A stretch of 64,000 nucleotides of DNA from Streptomyces justiciae (GCF_015163075.1 NZ_JADDXU010000013.1:186001-250000); one strand, 5' to 3'; positions 15,378 through 24,597 are shown, counted from the stretch's first letter. A program made the numbers and translations. Notes: generated from the letters alone by a model not told the origin.

Positions 15378-17123
15378 TTACGGCAGGGGCGGGTAGGCGT
15401 TCTGCATGAGCTGCTGGAACTGGGCGGAGAACCAGTGCCCGGCGAGCGGTGCGTTCGGCAGGGCGCCGGTGGGGTTGTTGCCGTTGCGGGCGTTGCCGCC
15501 GTAGGTCGGGTCGCACATGCGGTCGAAGCCCTTGCCCTCGTCGTTCGGGATGGCCGAGCTGTTGCCGTCGGACTCACCCGGAGGCTTGACCCACACGTAG
15601 GCGTCGATCCCGGCGGCGGGCGCCGCGGTGGGGCGTTCACCGATTCCGGCACCGCTCTGGTTGCACCAGTTGCCGGCATGGATGCGTCGGTCGATGCGGC
15701 TGCCGTCGACGTAGGCGTCCACGGAGGTCAGCGGACCGGGGCCGGTGGGCCGGGCGGATCCGCCCCAGCCGTTGCGCGAGGTGTCGATCAGCATGCCGAG
15801 ACCGGAGTCGAACCCGGCCGCGACCAGCTTGTCGCGCAGCCCGAGCGCGAAGGACTGCTCGTCCACGTACTGGTTCCAGTCCACCCACTTCGACTGGCGC
15901 ACGGTCTGCCCGTTCACCGAGTCGGTGACCTTGAAGTGGGGCTCCTTGGCCGGGCTGTAGTTCGCGGTGTTGACGATGAAGCCGGCCACGTCGCTCATGC
16001 TCGCGCCGTTGGACGTGGCGACCTTGGCGAACTCCTGCACCGACGGGCCCAGGTTGCTGTCCCAGCCGAGCCATCCGTGGTGGCCGGCGTCGATGTAGTT
16101 GTAGACGTTCGCCAGGGCGCCGAGCTTGTCCAGGGCGTAGGAGACGCCCTTCTCGTAGTTGCCGTTGCTCTTCATGGTCACGCACGCGTCGGTGGTGGTG
16201 TTGGTCCCGCCCGCGTTGGTGACCAGGTTGGGCAGCGAGTCGGGCTCGATGACGGTGGCGATCCGCAGGCCCGCGTACTTCGACTCGGAGAGGATCGAGG
16301 TGATCGGGTCGATGTACTGGGACTTGTACTTGTCGAGGTCGTTCGGTCCCAGTTCGCCGTTGGAGGCCAGGGCCGCGCAGTCACGACCTGGCAGGTCGTA
16401 GATGACCAGCTGGACGACGAGTTCACCGCTCCCCTTCTGCTTCAGCGCCTCGTCCAGGTGAGCGCGCAGGCCCATGCCGCCGTTGACGCCGTTGATGGCG
16501 GCGATCCGGTCCAGCCACACCGCGGTGGGCTGGTTGGAGATACGGCTGCCGCCCGGTTCGGCGGCCGCCTTCGCGGACCACTCGGGGTTGACGTACACCT
16601 TCGCGCCGACATAGGGGTTGGCGGCCTTCGGCCCGCCCGGTCCGGGGTCGGTCGGCCCCGGGTCCGTCGGTCCCGGGTCGGTCGGTCCGGGGTCGGTGGG
16701 CCCGCCGTCCACGTTGCAGGTCACGCCGTCGAGCGTGAACGTCGCCGGGATCGCGTTGGTCCCGCTGTAGGACGCCTGGAAACCGAAGCTGGCCGAACCG
16801 CCGGTGGCGAGCGTGCCGTTGTAGCTCTCGTTGGCGGCCGCGACGGCGGCGCCGCTCTGGCTGACCTTCGCGTTCCAGCCGTTGCTGATCTTCTGGTTTC
16901 CGGCGTACGACCACTTCAGCGCCCAACTCGACTTGGCCGCACCGTTGTTGGTGATCGTGACGGCGGCGGTGAAGCCGGTGTCCCACTGGTTCTGCACCTT
17001 GTAGTCCACGGTGCAGGGCGTGGCCGCGGTGCTGGCGCCGGCCGGGGCGGCGATGAGGGCGGCGCCGGAGGTCCCGGTGAGCAGGGCCAGTGCGGCGAGC
17101 AGTGACGTTCTTGTGCGACTCAT
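15378..17123 (-). CDS. Secreted CBM2-GH6 cellulase (cellobiohydrolase type)
   Basis: A 581-residue secreted cellulase. Residues 1-34 are a signal peptide (LLAALALLTGTSGAALIAAP core). Residues about 36-137 are a CBM2 cellulose-binding module beginning CTVDYKVQNQWDTGFTAAVT, then a linker of PTDPG repeats, then a GH6 domain from NPYVGAKVYVNPEWS to the C-terminus. GH6 motifs: LVVQLVIYDLPGRDCAALAS (loop with catalytic Asp), IATVIEPDSLPNLVTN, YIDAGHHGWLGWDSN, FIVNTANYSP, LIDTSRNGWGG, and YVWVKPPGESDG near the end. The long loops resemble exo-acting cellobiohydrolases such as Cel6B more than short endoglucanases. The start is the ATG with AAGGA upstream. Divergent from the GH48 gene, with CelR-type boxes in the shared region. 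Confidence 0.93.
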   Translation of the reverse strand: MSRTRTSLLAALALLTGTSGAALIAAPAGASTAATPCTVDYKVQNQWDTGFTAAVTITNNGAAKSSWALKWSYAGNQKISNGWNAKVSQSGAAVAAANESYNGTLATGGSASFGFQASYSGTNAIPATFTLDGVTCNVDGGPTDPGPTDPGPTDPGPTDPGPGGPKAANPYVGAKVYVNPEWSAKAAAEPGGSRISNQPTAVWLDRIAAINGVNGGMGLRAHLDEALKQKGSGELVVQLVIYDLPGRDCAALASNGELGPNDLDKYKSQYIDPITSILSESKYAGLRIATVIEPDSLPNLVTNAGGTNTTTDACVTMKSNGNYEKGVSYALDKLGALANVYNYIDAGHHGWLGWDSNLGPSVQEFAKVATSNGASMSDVAGFIVNTANYSPAKEPHFKVTDSVNGQTVRQSKWVDWNQYVDEQSFALGLRDKLVAAGFDSGLGMLIDTSRNGWGGSARPTGPGPLTSVDAYVDGSRIDRRIHAGNWCNQSGAGIGERPTAAPAAGIDAYVWVKPPGESDGNSSAIPNDEGKGFDRMCDPTYGGNARNGNNPTGALPNAPLAGHWFSAQFQQLMQNAYPPLP

Positions 17124-17345
17124 GAGGGGAGTTCCTTCTCCTTCTGGGTGCGAGCGGCTCCAACGCGAGCAGGCGATCGCTTGCCCGGAGCGGCAGGGGG
17201 CAAGGCAACTGCCGTCATCAGGGCAGGGCCAGGCGTCCGGGCGAGATGCCCACGGGGTGAAGCGGTCCCGTCGGATCACCGCACGGCGGCCAAGTGCCCG
17301 GTGGCGGACAGGCGTTGGGGTGATGGCGTGCTGGGCGGCCCGCGG

Positions 17346-17486
17346 TCAGGCGCTGAGCAGCGCTCGGGCGGGAGCCGTGTGCGCGTTCGGCGACCGGCGG
17401 CACGCGCCGCAGGCGTCGACGAGGCCGAAGTGCGCGCGGCCCGCAGGGGCGGCGAGGAAGGGTGCTGTGTGCGGGGGGTGTCGCAT
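17346..17486 (-). CDS. Small ORF (46 aa) between the CelR box and GH6
   Basis: An ORF of 47 codons starts at the ATG in 17484-17486, preceded by AAAGGAG at ideal spacing. It begins MRHPPHTAPFLAAPAGRAHF and continues with GLVDACGACRRSPNAHTAPA before its stop. It lies about 48 bases downstream of a CelR-type box, the expected position for the first translated gene of the GH6 transcript, and 222 bases before GH6. The RAHFGLVD…C-x-x-CRR pattern recalls short leader peptides of actinobacteria. Function unknown; it may be an attenuator or merely chance plus a good ribosome binding site. Confidence 0.45.
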   Translation of the reverse strand: MRHPPHTAPFLAAPAGRAHFGLVDACGACRRSPNAHTAPARALLSA

Positions 17487-17533
17487 GAGCGACTCCTTTC
17501 AGCCGAGCGCATCGTGATGGCTGCGCCTAGTGA

Positions 17534-17547
17534 TGGAATCGCTCCCA
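17534..17547 (-). promoter_or_regulatory. CelR/CebR-type operator (imperfect)
   Basis: TGGAATCGCTCCCA matches 12 of 14 positions of the palindrome TGGGAGCGCTCCCA bound by the LacI-family cellulase repressors CelR (Thermobifida) and CebR (Streptomyces). It is placed to control the minus-strand GH6 transcript. Confidence 0.7.
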
Positions 17548-17677
17548 CTGGTGCGACGGGACGCTAGCGCCAACCGCCGTGATTTCACAGGTGGTTGCTT
17601 AACTTTTTTGTAAGGGCAACCGGTTCGAACGATTCAACTTCTCAATGTATTGACGCGAACGGTGTCCATCCCCAAGA

Positions 17678-17691
17678 TGGGAGCGCTCCCA
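17678..17691 (+). promoter_or_regulatory. Perfect CelR/CebR operator before GH48
   Basis: TGGGAGCGCTCCCA, an exact 14-base palindrome, 55 bases upstream of the GH48 start. Such boxes are repressed by CelR/CebR and released by cellobiose or cello-oligosaccharides. Confidence 0.88.
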
Positions 17692-17746
17692 CTGGTTCAG
17701 GCCTTGACCCCCCACCGAGCCGTGTACGGCGAGGAGGAACCAGCAC

Positions 17747-20377
17747 ATGGATCCCGGACGTAATCGCAGAGCCGCGTTCGCCCTGCCCCTGTCGATGCTC
17801 GCCGTCGGCCCAACACCTGCTCAGGCGGCGGGTGTTGAGTGCAGCGTCGACTACAGGACCAACGACTGGGGCTCCGGCTTCACCGTCGATCTCACCCTCG
17901 CCAACCGCGGAACGGACGCCATCAACGGCTGGACCGTGACGTTCGGCTATACGGGCAACCAGAAGCTCGTGAACGGCCCGAACGGCACGTGGTCGCAGTC
18001 CGGCCAGACGGTCACCGTGCAGAACGCCTCGTACAACGCCACCATCGCCGCAGGTGCCGCGGTGACCGCGGGCGCGCAGTTCGGCTGCAGCGGAACCAAC
18101 GCGGCACCCACCCCCTTCGCGGTGAACGGCACGCCCTGCAACGGTGCGCACCAGCCCCCGATGACCGTGCTGCCCAGCCCCAAGCCGGGCGCCGTCTACA
18201 CCAAGGGAGACCCGGTCCCGCTCGCCGCGACCGCGGCAGCCGCCGACAACGCCACGATCAGCAAGGTGGAGTTCTACGACGACACCACCCTGCTCGGCAC
18301 CGACACAACTGCCCCGTACCCGCTCTCCGCTTCAGACTTGACCGTGGGCAGTCATTCCCTGGTGGCGAAGGCGTACGACAGCCTGGGCGCCTCCGGAGAG
18401 TCCACGCCTGTCGGCGTCACGGTCGCGGCGGGACCGGCACTCGTGCTCTCGCCCAGTCAACTCGCCGTGCAGCAGGGCAAGTCGGGAGCTCCCTCCGTGA
18501 AGCCCTCCACGCAGCCGGCCTCGAACGTGACCTTGAGCGTGGAGCGTACAAGCGGCAACACCGGGCTGTCGGTGACCAGCGGCTCGTCGTTGACCTTCAC
18601 GCCGTCCAACTGGAACACCGCGCAGCAGGTGACAGTGACCGCGGACTCCTCGGGGACCGGCGCGGCCCCGTGCACGGCATCGGCCACCGGCTACGCGAAG
18701 GCGGCCGTCACCGTCACGGAGCTGGCCGCGTCCAAGACGTACGACGCCCGTTTCCTGGACCTCTACGGCAAGATCACCAACCCTGCGAACGGTTACTTCT
18801 CCCCGCAGGGCATTCCGTACCACTCGGTGGAGACGCTGATCGTCGAGGCGCCGGACCACGGCCACGAGACGACGTCGGAGGCCTACGGCTATCTGCTGTG
18901 GCTCCAGGCGATGTACGGCAGGGTCACGGGGGACTGGTCCAAGTTCAACGGTGCGTGGGGCCTGATGGAGAAGTACATGATCCCCACCCATGCCGACCAG
19001 CCCACCAGCGGCTTCTACAACGCCTCCAAGCCGGCCACCTATGCGCTGGAGGCGGACACGCCGAACGTGTACCCCGTGAAGCTCGACGCGTCGGTCTCGG
19101 TTGGAACGGCCCCGATCGCCGACGAGCTGAAGTCGGCGTACGGCACGGACGACGTCTACGGCATGCACTGCCCCACGGCGAGCGGACCGTCGTACCTGAA
19201 CACCTGCCAGCGCGGTCCTCAGGAATCGGTCCGGGAGATGGTGCCGCAACCGACCTGCGACGCCTTCAAGTACGGCGGCAAGAACGGCTACTTGGACCTG
19301 TTCACCGGTGACAGCTCCTACGCCAAGCAGTGGAAGTACACGGACGCCCCGGACGCCGACGCGCGTGCCGTGCAGGCCGCGTACTGGGCGGACGTCTGGG
19401 CGAAGGAACAGGGCAAGGGCGGCGACATGTCGGCCACCGTCGCCAAGGCGGCCAAGATGGGCGACTACCTGCGGTACGCCATGTTCGACAAGTACTTCAA
19501 GAAGATCGGCAACTGCGTAGGCCCGAGCACCTGCCCGGCCGGCACCGGCAAGGATGCCTCGCACTACCTGCTGTCCTGGTACTACGCGGACCTGATGCCC
19601 AAGTCGGCGACGGGCGCCGGCGACTGGAGCAAGTCACTGCAACGCCAGATCGAGTTCTACCGGTGGTTGCAGTCGGACGAGGGGGCTATCGCGGGCGGTG
19701 CGACCAACAGCTGGCAGGGCCGTTACGCCACGCCGCCGTCGGGCACGCCGGCCTTCTACGGCATGTACTACGACGAGAAGCCCGTCTACCACGACCCGTC
19801 CTCCAACCAGTGGTTCGGGTTCCAGGCATGGTCGATGGAGCGGGTGGCCGAGCTCTACCAGCAGACGGGTAACGCCCAGGCGAAGCAGGTCCTGGACAAG
19901 TGGGTCAAGTGGGCGCTGTCCAAGACCACGATCAACCCGGACGGCGCCTACCAGATCCCCTCCACGCTGCAGTGGTCGGGCAAGCCGGACACGTGGAACG
20001 CGTCAAGTCCCGGCGCCAACAGCGGACTTCACGTCACCGTCGCCGACTACACCAACGACGTCGGCGTGGCAGCCGCGTACGCCAAGACGCTCGCCTCCTA
20101 CGGGGCCAAGTCCGGGTACGCGACGGCCAAGTCGACGGCGAAGGCCCTGCTGGACGGCGTGCCGAGCGGTTGGACCGGCACGATGCCGAACGGTGACGCG
20201 ATCAACGCCTCGTCGACCTTCCTCTCCCTCCGGTCCTTCTACAAGAACCATCCGGCATGGTCGAAGATCGAGGCCTACCTGAAGGGCGGCGCCGCCCCCG
20301 TCTTCACCTACCACCGGTTCTGGGTCCAGGCCGACATCGCACTGGCCATGGGCTCGTACGCGGAGCTCCTCGAATAG
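17747..20377 (+). CDS. CBM2-Ig-GH48 cellulase with internal losses, possibly inactive
   Basis: An 876-residue secreted protein: signal peptide (1-27), CBM2 (about 28-130), an Ig-like domain (VLPSPKPGAVYTKGDPVPLA onward), a second beta domain (LVLSPSQLAVQQGKSG onward) and a GH48 domain from KTYDARFLDLYGKITNPANG to the end. The acid motif is kept (SVETLIVEAPDHGHETTSEA). Three segments conserved in GH48 are missing, all in frame: after YGMH (19166-19170), where WLLDVDN-YGYG normally stands; after SWYYA (about 19590), where the WGG…SSHAHFGYQNPMAA loop belongs; and after ALLDG (about 20157), where a stretch of about 25-30 residues ending in VDYDRF is lost. The first is, to my recollection, where the catalytic base Asp lies. 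Trp is also replaced by Arg in QESVREMV. ATG with GGAGGAA upstream. Confidence 0.88.
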   Translation: MDPGRNRRAAFALPLSMLAVGPTPAQAAGVECSVDYRTNDWGSGFTVDLTLANRGTDAINGWTVTFGYTGNQKLVNGPNGTWSQSGQTVTVQNASYNATIAAGAAVTAGAQFGCSGTNAAPTPFAVNGTPCNGAHQPPMTVLPSPKPGAVYTKGDPVPLAATAAAADNATISKVEFYDDTTLLGTDTTAPYPLSASDLTVGSHSLVAKAYDSLGASGESTPVGVTVAAGPALVLSPSQLAVQQGKSGAPSVKPSTQPASNVTLSVERTSGNTGLSVTSGSSLTFTPSNWNTAQQVTVTADSSGTGAAPCTASATGYAKAAVTVTELAASKTYDARFLDLYGKITNPANGYFSPQGIPYHSVETLIVEAPDHGHETTSEAYGYLLWLQAMYGRVTGDWSKFNGAWGLMEKYMIPTHADQPTSGFYNASKPATYALEADTPNVYPVKLDASVSVGTAPIADELKSAYGTDDVYGMHCPTASGPSYLNTCQRGPQESVREMVPQPTCDAFKYGGKNGYLDLFTGDSSYAKQWKYTDAPDADARAVQAAYWADVWAKEQGKGGDMSATVAKAAKMGDYLRYAMFDKYFKKIGNCVGPSTCPAGTGKDASHYLLSWYYADLMPKSATGAGDWSKSLQRQIEFYRWLQSDEGAIAGGATNSWQGRYATPPSGTPAFYGMYYDEKPVYHDPSSNQWFGFQAWSMERVAELYQQTGNAQAKQVLDKWVKWALSKTTINPDGAYQIPSTLQWSGKPDTWNASSPGANSGLHVTVADYTNDVGVAAAYAKTLASYGAKSGYATAKSTAKALLDGVPSGWTGTMPNGDAINASSTFLSLRSFYKNHPAWSKIEAYLKGGAAPVFTYHRFWVQADIALAMGSYAELLE

Positions 20378-20460
20378 CCCCGCCACGGCTCCCCCTCGCA
20401 CAAGGGAGGCCCCCCACCTTCTTGTCAGGGGCATGCCCGCAATCGTGACTGTCCGAATTT

Positions 20461-20474
20461 TGGGAGCGCTCCCA
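20461..20474 (+). promoter_or_regulatory. Perfect CelR/CebR operator before GH12
   Basis: TGGGAGCGCTCCCA, identical to the box before GH48, 52 bases upstream of the GH12 start. GH12 therefore has its own regulated promoter. Confidence 0.88.
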
Positions 20475-20526
20475 AACCTTTGGCCAACAATCTGCCACTT
20501 CTTGAAAGCACCCGCGGAGGAACTGC

Positions 20527-21651
20527 ATGCAACCCGTACAGCACAAGCCAGGAACACGAGCCCTGTGGGGCGCAGTGCTGACCACGCTCGTCGCACTCGC
20601 GGCGCTGCTCGGCTCGGCCCCCGCGTCGCAAGCCGACACGACGATCTGCGAGGAGTTCGGCTCCACCACCATCCAGGGCCGCTACGTCGTGCAGAACAAC
20701 CGCTGGGGGACCAGCGCCACCCAGTGCATCTCCGTCACGGACTCGGGCTTCAGGGTCACCCAGGCCGACGGCTCGGTCCCGACCAACGGCGCCCCGAAGT
20801 CGTACCCCTCCGTGTACAACGGCTGCCACTACACCAACTGCTCGCCCGGCACGAACCTCCCGGCCCGGCTCAGCTCCATCGCGAGCGCCCCCACGGGCAT
20901 CTCCTACACCTATGTGAGCGGCGCGGTCTACGACGCCGCCTACGACATCTGGCTGGACCCGACACCCCGCACCGACGGTGTGAACCGCACGGAGATCATG
21001 ATCTGGTTCAACCGGGTGGGCTCCGTGCAGCCCGTGGGCTCGCCTGTCGGTTCCGCCACCGTGGCCGGGCGTCAGTGGCAGGTGTGGTCCGGCAACAACG
21101 GCGGCAACGACGTCCTGTCCTTCGTCGCACCGTCGGCGATCGACAGCTGGAACTTCGACGTGATGGACTTCGTCCGCCAGGCCGTCTCCCGCGGACTCGC
21201 CCAGGACAACTGGTACCTGACGAGCATTCAGGCAGGCTTCGAGCCCTGGCAGAACGGCGCCGGGCTGGCGGTCAACTCGTTCTCCTCCAGTGTGAACCTC
21301 GGCGGCGGCACCGGCGGAGGTACGGGTGGCTCGTCGGCCTGCAAGGTGGCCTACGGCACCAACGTGTGGCAGGGCGGGTTCACGGCGGACGTCACCGTGA
21401 CCAATACGGGCTCCTCGCCCGTCGACGCCTGGAAACTCGCGTTCACCTTGCCGTCCGGGCAGAAGATCACGAGTGCGTGGAGCGCCCAGATCTCACCCTC
21501 CTCAGGAGCTGTGACGGCCGGCGGAATGGCCTACAACGCGTCCATCGCGCCGGGCGGTCAGGTCTCCTTCGGGTTCCAGGGCACGTACGACGGAGCCTTC
21601 GCCAAGCCGTCCGCGTTCGGCCTGAACGGCACGTCCTGCACCACCGCGTGA
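20527..21651 (+). CDS. Secreted GH12-CBM2 endoglucanase
   Basis: A 374-residue secreted endo-beta-1,4-glucanase. Residues 1-36 form a signal peptide. The GH12 domain spans about 37-258; both catalytic glutamates sit in conserved motifs, the nucleophile in VNRTEIMIWFNRVG and the acid/base in IQAGFEPWQNGAGL. A Gly/Thr linker (GGGTGGGTGGS) leads to a C-terminal CBM2 beginning CKVAYGTNVWQGGFTADVTV and ending LNGTSCTTA, with the usual pair of bounding cysteines. Length and order match Streptomyces Cel12 enzymes. The ATG follows GGAGGAACTGC. It acts outside the cell on amorphous cellulose, with GH6 and GH48 enzymes working on chain ends. Confidence 0.95.
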   Translation: MQPVQHKPGTRALWGAVLTTLVALAALLGSAPASQADTTICEEFGSTTIQGRYVVQNNRWGTSATQCISVTDSGFRVTQADGSVPTNGAPKSYPSVYNGCHYTNCSPGTNLPARLSSIASAPTGISYTYVSGAVYDAAYDIWLDPTPRTDGVNRTEIMIWFNRVGSVQPVGSPVGSATVAGRQWQVWSGNNGGNDVLSFVAPSAIDSWNFDVMDFVRQAVSRGLAQDNWYLTSIQAGFEPWQNGAGLAVNSFSSSVNLGGGTGGGTGGSSACKVAYGTNVWQGGFTADVTVTNTGSSPVDAWKLAFTLPSGQKITSAWSAQISPSSGAVTAGGMAYNASIAPGGQVSFGFQGTYDGAFAKPSAFGLNGTSCTTA

Positions 21652-21911
21652 GGCCACCGGGACGCGCAGTCCGGTCCCGGCCGTCCTGAGAACCTGCCCG
21701 CTGCCCCACCGCGCGCACCCGGGACCGCGGAACCGCCCGGCCGGCATGTCTGCCGCTGGGCGGGTCCGCGGTGCCGTCCGGCGGGCTCCTCCGCGGCGGA
21801 CACCGCGATCGAGACCCCTTTCCGGCCGACCCGGTCGATCATGTGCGGAAGGCATGTGCCCGGTTGCTCCGCCCCGTAAGATCGGTGATCTCGCGGGTGG
21901 GGGAGGTGGTC

Positions 21912-22934
21912 ATGGCCGGGCGACGACCTGGAGCGCCGACTCTGGAAGAGGTGGCTGCCCACGCCGGGGTGGGACGGGGCACGGTCTCCCGGGTGATCAA
22001 CAACGCGGCCGGTGTGAAGGAGTCGACGCGCCGAGCTGTGCAGCGAGCCATCGAAGAACTCGGGTACGTGCCCAATCTCGCGGCCCGTTCCCTGGCCGGC
22101 CGGCGAGCGGACGCCGTGGCCCTCGTGCTGACGGAGCCGGACTGGAGGCAGTTCGCAGAGCCGTTCTTCTCGGAGATCGTCCGCTCACTCGGCGATGCGC
22201 TGGCGGACACCGGGATGCAGCTGATGCTGACCCTGGTCCGCTCGAAGGCCGAACGGCAGCGCTTCCTGGAGTACACGCGAGGAGGCCGGGTCGACGGCGT
22301 GCTGCTGATGTCGGTGCACGCGGACGACAGGCTGCCGGACATGCTCGCCGAGGCACGGGTGCCGACGGTGCTGCTGGGACGTCGCTCGGGCGACGAGTAC
22401 GTGAGCTACGTCGACGCGGACAACGTGGGAGGCGCCCGAGACGCCGTGTCCCACCTTCTGAAACAGGGCCGCAGGGCGATTGCCACCATCACCGGGCCAC
22501 TGGACATGTACGCCGCCCAGTGTCGACTGCGCGGCTACCAGGACGCGTTGGCGCTGGCCGGCCAGAAGACGTCACGGTCTTGGGTGGCGGAGAGCGACTT
22601 CTCGGAGGAGAGCGGTCGCCGCGCCATGACGGAACTCCTCGAACGCCACCCCGAGCTCGACGCCGTCCTCGCCGCCTCCGACACCACGGCGGCCGGGGCG
22701 CTGCACGCACTGCGCGCGGCCGGACGCCGGGTCCCCGAGGATGTCGCCGTCATCGGTTTCGACGACTTCCCCCTGGCACAGCGCACTGAGCCGCCCCTGA
22801 CCACGGTGCGACAGCCGCTGGAGCAGATGGGGCGGGCCATGATCAAGCTGCTGCTGGAGGAGATGGAGGAGCAGTCCGTGGCCTGGCGCCACGTCATCCT
22901 CCGCACAGAGCTGGTGGTCCGGAAGTCATCCTGA
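21912..22934 (+). CDS. LacI-family regulator (CelR/CebR-like)
   Basis: A 340-residue repressor. The N-terminal HTH and hinge are classical: PTLEEVAAHAGVGRGTVSRV, then INNAAGVKESTRRAVQRAIE and ELGYVPNLAARSLAGRR. The periplasmic-binding-like domain follows, with VALVLTEPDWRQFAEPFFSE, MYAAQCRLRGYQDALALAGQ and VIGFDDFPLAQRTEPPLTTV. The ATG at 21912 has GGGGGAGG upstream. Its HTH closely resembles CelR/CebR proteins, whose operator is the palindrome found three times in this cluster, so it is the natural local regulator. No such box is visible in its own promoter. Streptomyces usually also has a CebR with the cebEFG transporter, so two regulators may share the boxes. Confidence 0.88.
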   Translation: MAGRRPGAPTLEEVAAHAGVGRGTVSRVINNAAGVKESTRRAVQRAIEELGYVPNLAARSLAGRRADAVALVLTEPDWRQFAEPFFSEIVRSLGDALADTGMQLMLTLVRSKAERQRFLEYTRGGRVDGVLLMSVHADDRLPDMLAEARVPTVLLGRRSGDEYVSYVDADNVGGARDAVSHLLKQGRRAIATITGPLDMYAAQCRLRGYQDALALAGQKTSRSWVAESDFSEESGRRAMTELLERHPELDAVLAASDTTAAGALHALRAAGRRVPEDVAVIGFDDFPLAQRTEPPLTTVRQPLEQMGRAMIKLLLEEMEEQSVAWRHVILRTELVVRKSS

Positions 22935-23381
22935 CGGCCAGATCTGCATGCGGTTCACCGCGAAGGTCGCCGATCTGCTGAGTGGCGATCCCGGCCTGCC
23001 CGAGCGCGTGGAGCTGCACCACAGCGAGGCCTTAGTTGTGGCGTCCTCACCGAGAACGGCACCCCCCCGGCCTGAAGGCGGCATGCCGGATCCGCACCGA
23101 CATCGCGCACGTGAACGAGTAGTGGGTGGGGGACGAACCGTGGGCCCCTTTCGGCGGGTTGCCCAGTTCGCAGGGCAGGACGCTCTGGGCCGAGAACGGC
23201 GGGGCGGCCGGAGGGCGAGCCCGGTTGGACATCGGCTCTGCGACTCCGACGCGACTCTTGACGGAGCATTCTGTCAGGCTTGATGATTTCCTCATAATTA
23301 CAAGTTGCTCATAGGCATCGTGTGGCGGGCTGGCCTGTGAGTAGCCAAGCCGTTCCACTGGCTCCTTCAGGAGGACTGTTC
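22935..23381. other. Intergenic region upstream of the P450 gene
   Basis: No supported gene. A plus-strand stretch ending at about 23124 (GLKAACRIRTDIAHVNE then stop) looks like the tail of a lost gene, preceded by a run of seven C that may have caused slippage. The AT-richer segment 23270-23330 probably contains the P450 promoter. Confidence 0.35.
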
Positions 23382-24566
23382 ATGCCCACGCGTACAGAGA
23401 CTCCCGTCTACCACCCCGACTTGTACTCGGCAGCCGCCATCCGCGACACGTATCCGCACTACGCCGCGTTGCGTCACCTGGGCCCCGTGGTGTGGCTGAG
23501 CAAGCACAAGGTCTACGCCCTGCCGCGGTACGCCGAATGCAAGCAGGTACTGCTGGACGACGACACCTTCGTCTCCTCGGGCGGCGTCGCCCTGAACCCC
23601 GTCGCCAACCGCGTGGGCCAGGGCACCACCCTGTTCAGTGACGGCGACGACCACGCCCGCCGTCGCTCCCTGCTCGCGCACCGCCTCACCCCCAGGGCGC
23701 TGCGCACCATGAAGGACATGGTCGACCAGCAGGCGGTCGCCGTGGTCGAGGCCGCTGTCGCCCGGCGCACCATCGATGCGGTGGAGGTCGCCATGGCCCT
23801 GCCGATGTCCGTCGTCCCCGACCTGGTCGGCTGGCCCCGACAGGGCCGCGAGCACCTGCTGCGCTGGGCCGGCGCTACCTTCGACGCCCTGGGCCCGCTC
23901 AACTGCCAGGCGGTGCGCACACTTCCCGCGTCCGTCGGCATGCTGCGCTACGCGCGCGGTGTCGTCCGGGACCGGTCTGTGCTGGACAGCAGCCTGGGCC
24001 ACGACCTGCTGCGCGCTGCCGACGAGGGCCGGATCATGCCGGCCGAGTGTGCCACCATGATGATCGACTACCTGGCGCCCTCCCTGGACACGACCATCAG
24101 CGCCATCTCCAGCGCGCTGCACCTGTTCGCCACTCACCCCGAACAGTGGCGTCTGCTGAAGGCGGATCCCGACCTCGTGGCGAGTGCGGTCAACGAGGTC
24201 GTCCGGTACGAGTCCCCGATCCGGGGGTTCTCGCGAACCGCGGCCCATGACACGGAACTCGCGGGCACCCTTCTGCCCAAGGGCTCCCGGGTGCTGGTCC
24301 TGTACGGCTCCGCCAACCGCGACCCGCTGGAGTGGGACGACCCGGACACCTTCGACATCCGCCGCGACGCCGCCCGCCAACTCGGCTTCGGGCAGGGCAC
24401 CCACGGCTGCGCCGGCCAGGGCCTGGCCCGCATGGAGACCTCCGCGATACTCCGCGCCTTGGTCGAGAAGGTCGACCGCATCGAGCCGGCCGGCACACCC
24501 GAGTGGGCGCTGAACAACGTCATCCACCGCCTCGAGCGCCTGCCGCTCGAACTCATCCCGGCCTGA
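23382..24566 (+). CDS. Cytochrome P450
   Basis: A 394-residue soluble bacterial P450. The I-helix segment is MMIDYLAPSLDTTISAI (about residues 225-241); the usual A-G-x-D/E-T is modified to APSLDTT, keeping the Thr. The K-helix ExxR is NEVVRYESP (about 272), and the heme loop is LGFGQGTHGCAGQGLARME with the axial Cys near residue 344. The start ATG follows GGAGGACTGTTC. It is followed at once by a ferredoxin and a (frameshifted) ferredoxin reductase, so it belonged to a three-component monooxygenase. The substrate is not deducible. Confidence 0.93.
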   Translation: MPTRTETPVYHPDLYSAAAIRDTYPHYAALRHLGPVVWLSKHKVYALPRYAECKQVLLDDDTFVSSGGVALNPVANRVGQGTTLFSDGDDHARRRSLLAHRLTPRALRTMKDMVDQQAVAVVEAAVARRTIDAVEVAMALPMSVVPDLVGWPRQGREHLLRWAGATFDALGPLNCQAVRTLPASVGMLRYARGVVRDRSVLDSSLGHDLLRAADEGRIMPAECATMMIDYLAPSLDTTISAISSALHLFATHPEQWRLLKADPDLVASAVNEVVRYESPIRGFSRTAAHDTELAGTLLPKGSRVLVLYGSANRDPLEWDDPDTFDIRRDAARQLGFGQGTHGCAGQGLARMETSAILRALVEKVDRIEPAGTPEWALNNVIHRLERLPLELIPA

Positions 24567-24597
24567 ACCCCACCGCACGCCCTGTGAGGACCGCACG

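Noticed and set aside
15279..17105. 608-codon plus-strand frame
   Set aside because: Shadow of the GH6 cellulase; no domain and no start signal.
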